The position numbers and the translations under genes were made by a program. Below the pieces are notes generated by a model. The model searched no databases and was not told the DNA's origin. It saw nothing but the letters and a program-made list of their open reading frames with translations. This document shows positions 62,860 through 64,000 of a stretch of DNA of 64,000 nt, piece after piece. This DNA is from Capnocytophaga haemolytica (GTDB lineage Bacteria > Bacteroidota > Bacteroidia > Flavobacteriales > Flavobacteriaceae), in contig NZ_CP014227.1 of assembly GCF_001553545.1 (NCBI RefSeq), forward strand, positions 2,276,501-2,340,500, written 5' to 3'. Within the stretch, counting starts at the first letter, position 1. Each line of letters begins with the position of its first letter.

Positions 62860-64000
62860 ATGAAAAAGATACCCTTACTCATTACGGCACTTATGAGCCT
62901 GACGCTCAGTGCGCAACAAGTGCCAACAGACACTAAGGAGGTAAAGACCTCAGTGGATGCCGTTACGGTGTTCAACAACGGCGCACAGATCACGCGCAAG
63001 AAGACGGTGCTCTTGCCCAAGGGCGTTACGCAGCTGCGCTTTACCGACCTCTCACCCTATATCAGTGCGGAGAGTATCACCGTGAAGGCTACCACAGGGG
63101 TTACGATCCTCTCCGTAAACCACAAAATCAACTTCTTAGATCAGGCGAAAGCAGCTCCTGAATTGGAGCAGCTCAAGAAGGACATCGAGGCAGCAGTGCG
63201 CGAGCGAGAGACCGAACTCACGCGCCTTGAGGTCATCAAGGAGAACATCGACCTCCTGCAAAAGAACAAAGACCTCAGTGGCAAGAATAACCCTGTGCAG
63301 CTCGGCAACTTGCAGCAGGTGGCGGACTATTACAATCGGCGCCTTACCGAACTCAAGCTCGAGGAGAACAAGCGCAATGAGACACTTGATGCGCTCGAAA
63401 AAAGGCTGCGCAATCTCCAAAACCAGAAGACTACCCTTGAGGGCAAAACCAATACGGAACGCGGCGAAATAAGCATTAAGGTCAGTGCCGATGCCGCTAA
63501 GAACGTGCCCTTTGAGTTGCGCTACGTAGTGGACAATGCGCGTTGGCAACCGAGCTATGACCTCCGCGCCAGCGACATCAACCAGCCTATCCGATTGGTG
63601 TATAAAGCCAGCGTACAGCAGGACACTAAGGAGGATTGGGACAACGTTCACCTCACGCTTTCCTCAGCCGAGCCTACCCTCTCTAATGAAGCCCCTGAGC
63701 TCAATCCTTACTACATCGACTATGGGGTGAACCACCCTTCGTTTAAGAACAAGAAGATGGATACGCCATTGCGCTCCCTCAGCGGAATGATACAAGGCAT
63801 TATAACTGATGGGCAAGGAGAGCCGCTGCCTGGTGTGTCTGTAGTGGTGAAAGGCACTTCCAGAGGAGTCGCTACCGATTTTGATGGGAAGTTCTCTATA
63901 AGTACCAATGTTGTGGGTAACAACAATTTAGTAATAAGTTATATTGGCTTTAAAACACAGGTAGTCAGCCCCAAGCCTGTGATGCGTATAGCCTTAAAAG
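62860..64000 (+). CDS. MuiA-like (DUF4139) protein with inserted carboxypeptidase-regulatory domain, 5' part
   Basis: Runs off the right edge after 380 codons with no stop. Signal peptide MKKIPLLITALMSLTLSAQ. A DUF4140-like start (SVDAVTVFNNGAQITRKKTV, GVTQLRFTDLSPYISAESIT), a long coiled coil about 95-195 (LEQLKKDIEAAVRERETELT), then the DUF4139 opening (PFELRYVVDNARWQPSYDLR, DTKEDWDNVHLTLSSAEP). At about residue 308 a carboxypeptidase-regulatory domain is inserted (IQGIITDGQGEPLPGVSVVV, TDFDGKFSI, ISYIGFKTQV), absent from the sister protein at 57638-59257. The remaining DUF4139 strands must lie beyond the window. Confidence 0.85.
   Translation, partial: MKKIPLLITALMSLTLSAQQVPTDTKEVKTSVDAVTVFNNGAQITRKKTVLLPKGVTQLRFTDLSPYISAESITVKATTGVTILSVNHKINFLDQAKAAPELEQLKKDIEAAVRERETELTRLEVIKENIDLLQKNKDLSGKNNPVQLGNLQQVADYYNRRLTELKLEENKRNETLDALEKRLRNLQNQKTTLEGKTNTERGEISIKVSADAAKNVPFELRYVVDNARWQPSYDLRASDINQPIRLVYKASVQQDTKEDWDNVHLTLSSAEPTLSNEAPELNPYYIDYGVNHPSFKNKKMDTPLRSLSGMIQGIITDGQGEPLPGVSVVVKGTSRGVATDFDGKFSISTNVVGNNNLVISYIGFKTQVVSPKPVMRIALK

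Overview
The window reads as chromosomal DNA of a Bacteroidota bacterium of the class Flavobacteriia; Capnocytophaga is my best guess. Grounds: promoters of the TTG / TAnnTTTG type throughout, a SusC/SusD nutrient-uptake locus with a one-protein hybrid two-component regulator, a PorP/SprF-like protein beside a T9SS type B (CHU_C) cargo protein, an HPPK-deoxynucleoside kinase fusion, and L21 with a helix-hairpin-helix tail. No tRNA or rRNA gene and no CRISPR array was seen.

Layout. 1-8990 is core: the 3' part of infB converging on rplU-rpmA, cydAB, a secreted protein of unknown function, then dprA-dinB. 9445-14014 holds a BspA-like leucine-rich lipoprotein, an OmpA-family protein and a ClC protein. 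14213-23308 is the most unusual region: a very large Sec-exported protein with an internal HExxH peptidase motif. Its 3' third turns abruptly AT-rich and ends in a toxin-like module followed by a small putative immunity gene. Behind it lies a graveyard of orphan toxin tails and immunity genes, several frameshifted, with an IS1595-family element inserted. I read this as a polymorphic-toxin locus that swaps C-terminal cassettes.

23920-37888 is a polysaccharide utilisation locus: susC, susD, a DUF5017-like surface lipoprotein, a hybrid two-component sensor/AraC regulator, a GH31 glycosidase and a DUF4874/DUF4832 lipoprotein. 38073-41059 carries a DinB-fold protein, thiL and a Tat-exported alkaline phosphatase. 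41145-43642 is AT-rich accessory DNA: a membrane protein, eleven 21-bp repeats, a helical protein and a broken NlpC/P60-like peptidase. 43646-49300 holds a dtd gene, an RlpA-like lipoprotein and the PorP-SPOR / giant Ig-like CHU_C pair. 49858-57036 is core and metabolic: purC, folK-dNK, uvrA, GH130 and a DegT aminotransferase. 57171-64000 holds two MuiA-like (DUF4139) proteins flanking small membrane, secreted and lipoprotein genes and a second complete dtd.

Between genes the window is rich in short tandem repeats of 11, 21, 22 and about 42 bp and in dispersed motifs such as TAACCCC and CCTGACGCC. Several gene starts were moved downstream because a clear TAnnTTTG promoter overlaps the longer reading frame (toxin gene, susC, DinB-fold gene, helical protein, uvrA). 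Product names rest on motifs read by eye; no database search was run.
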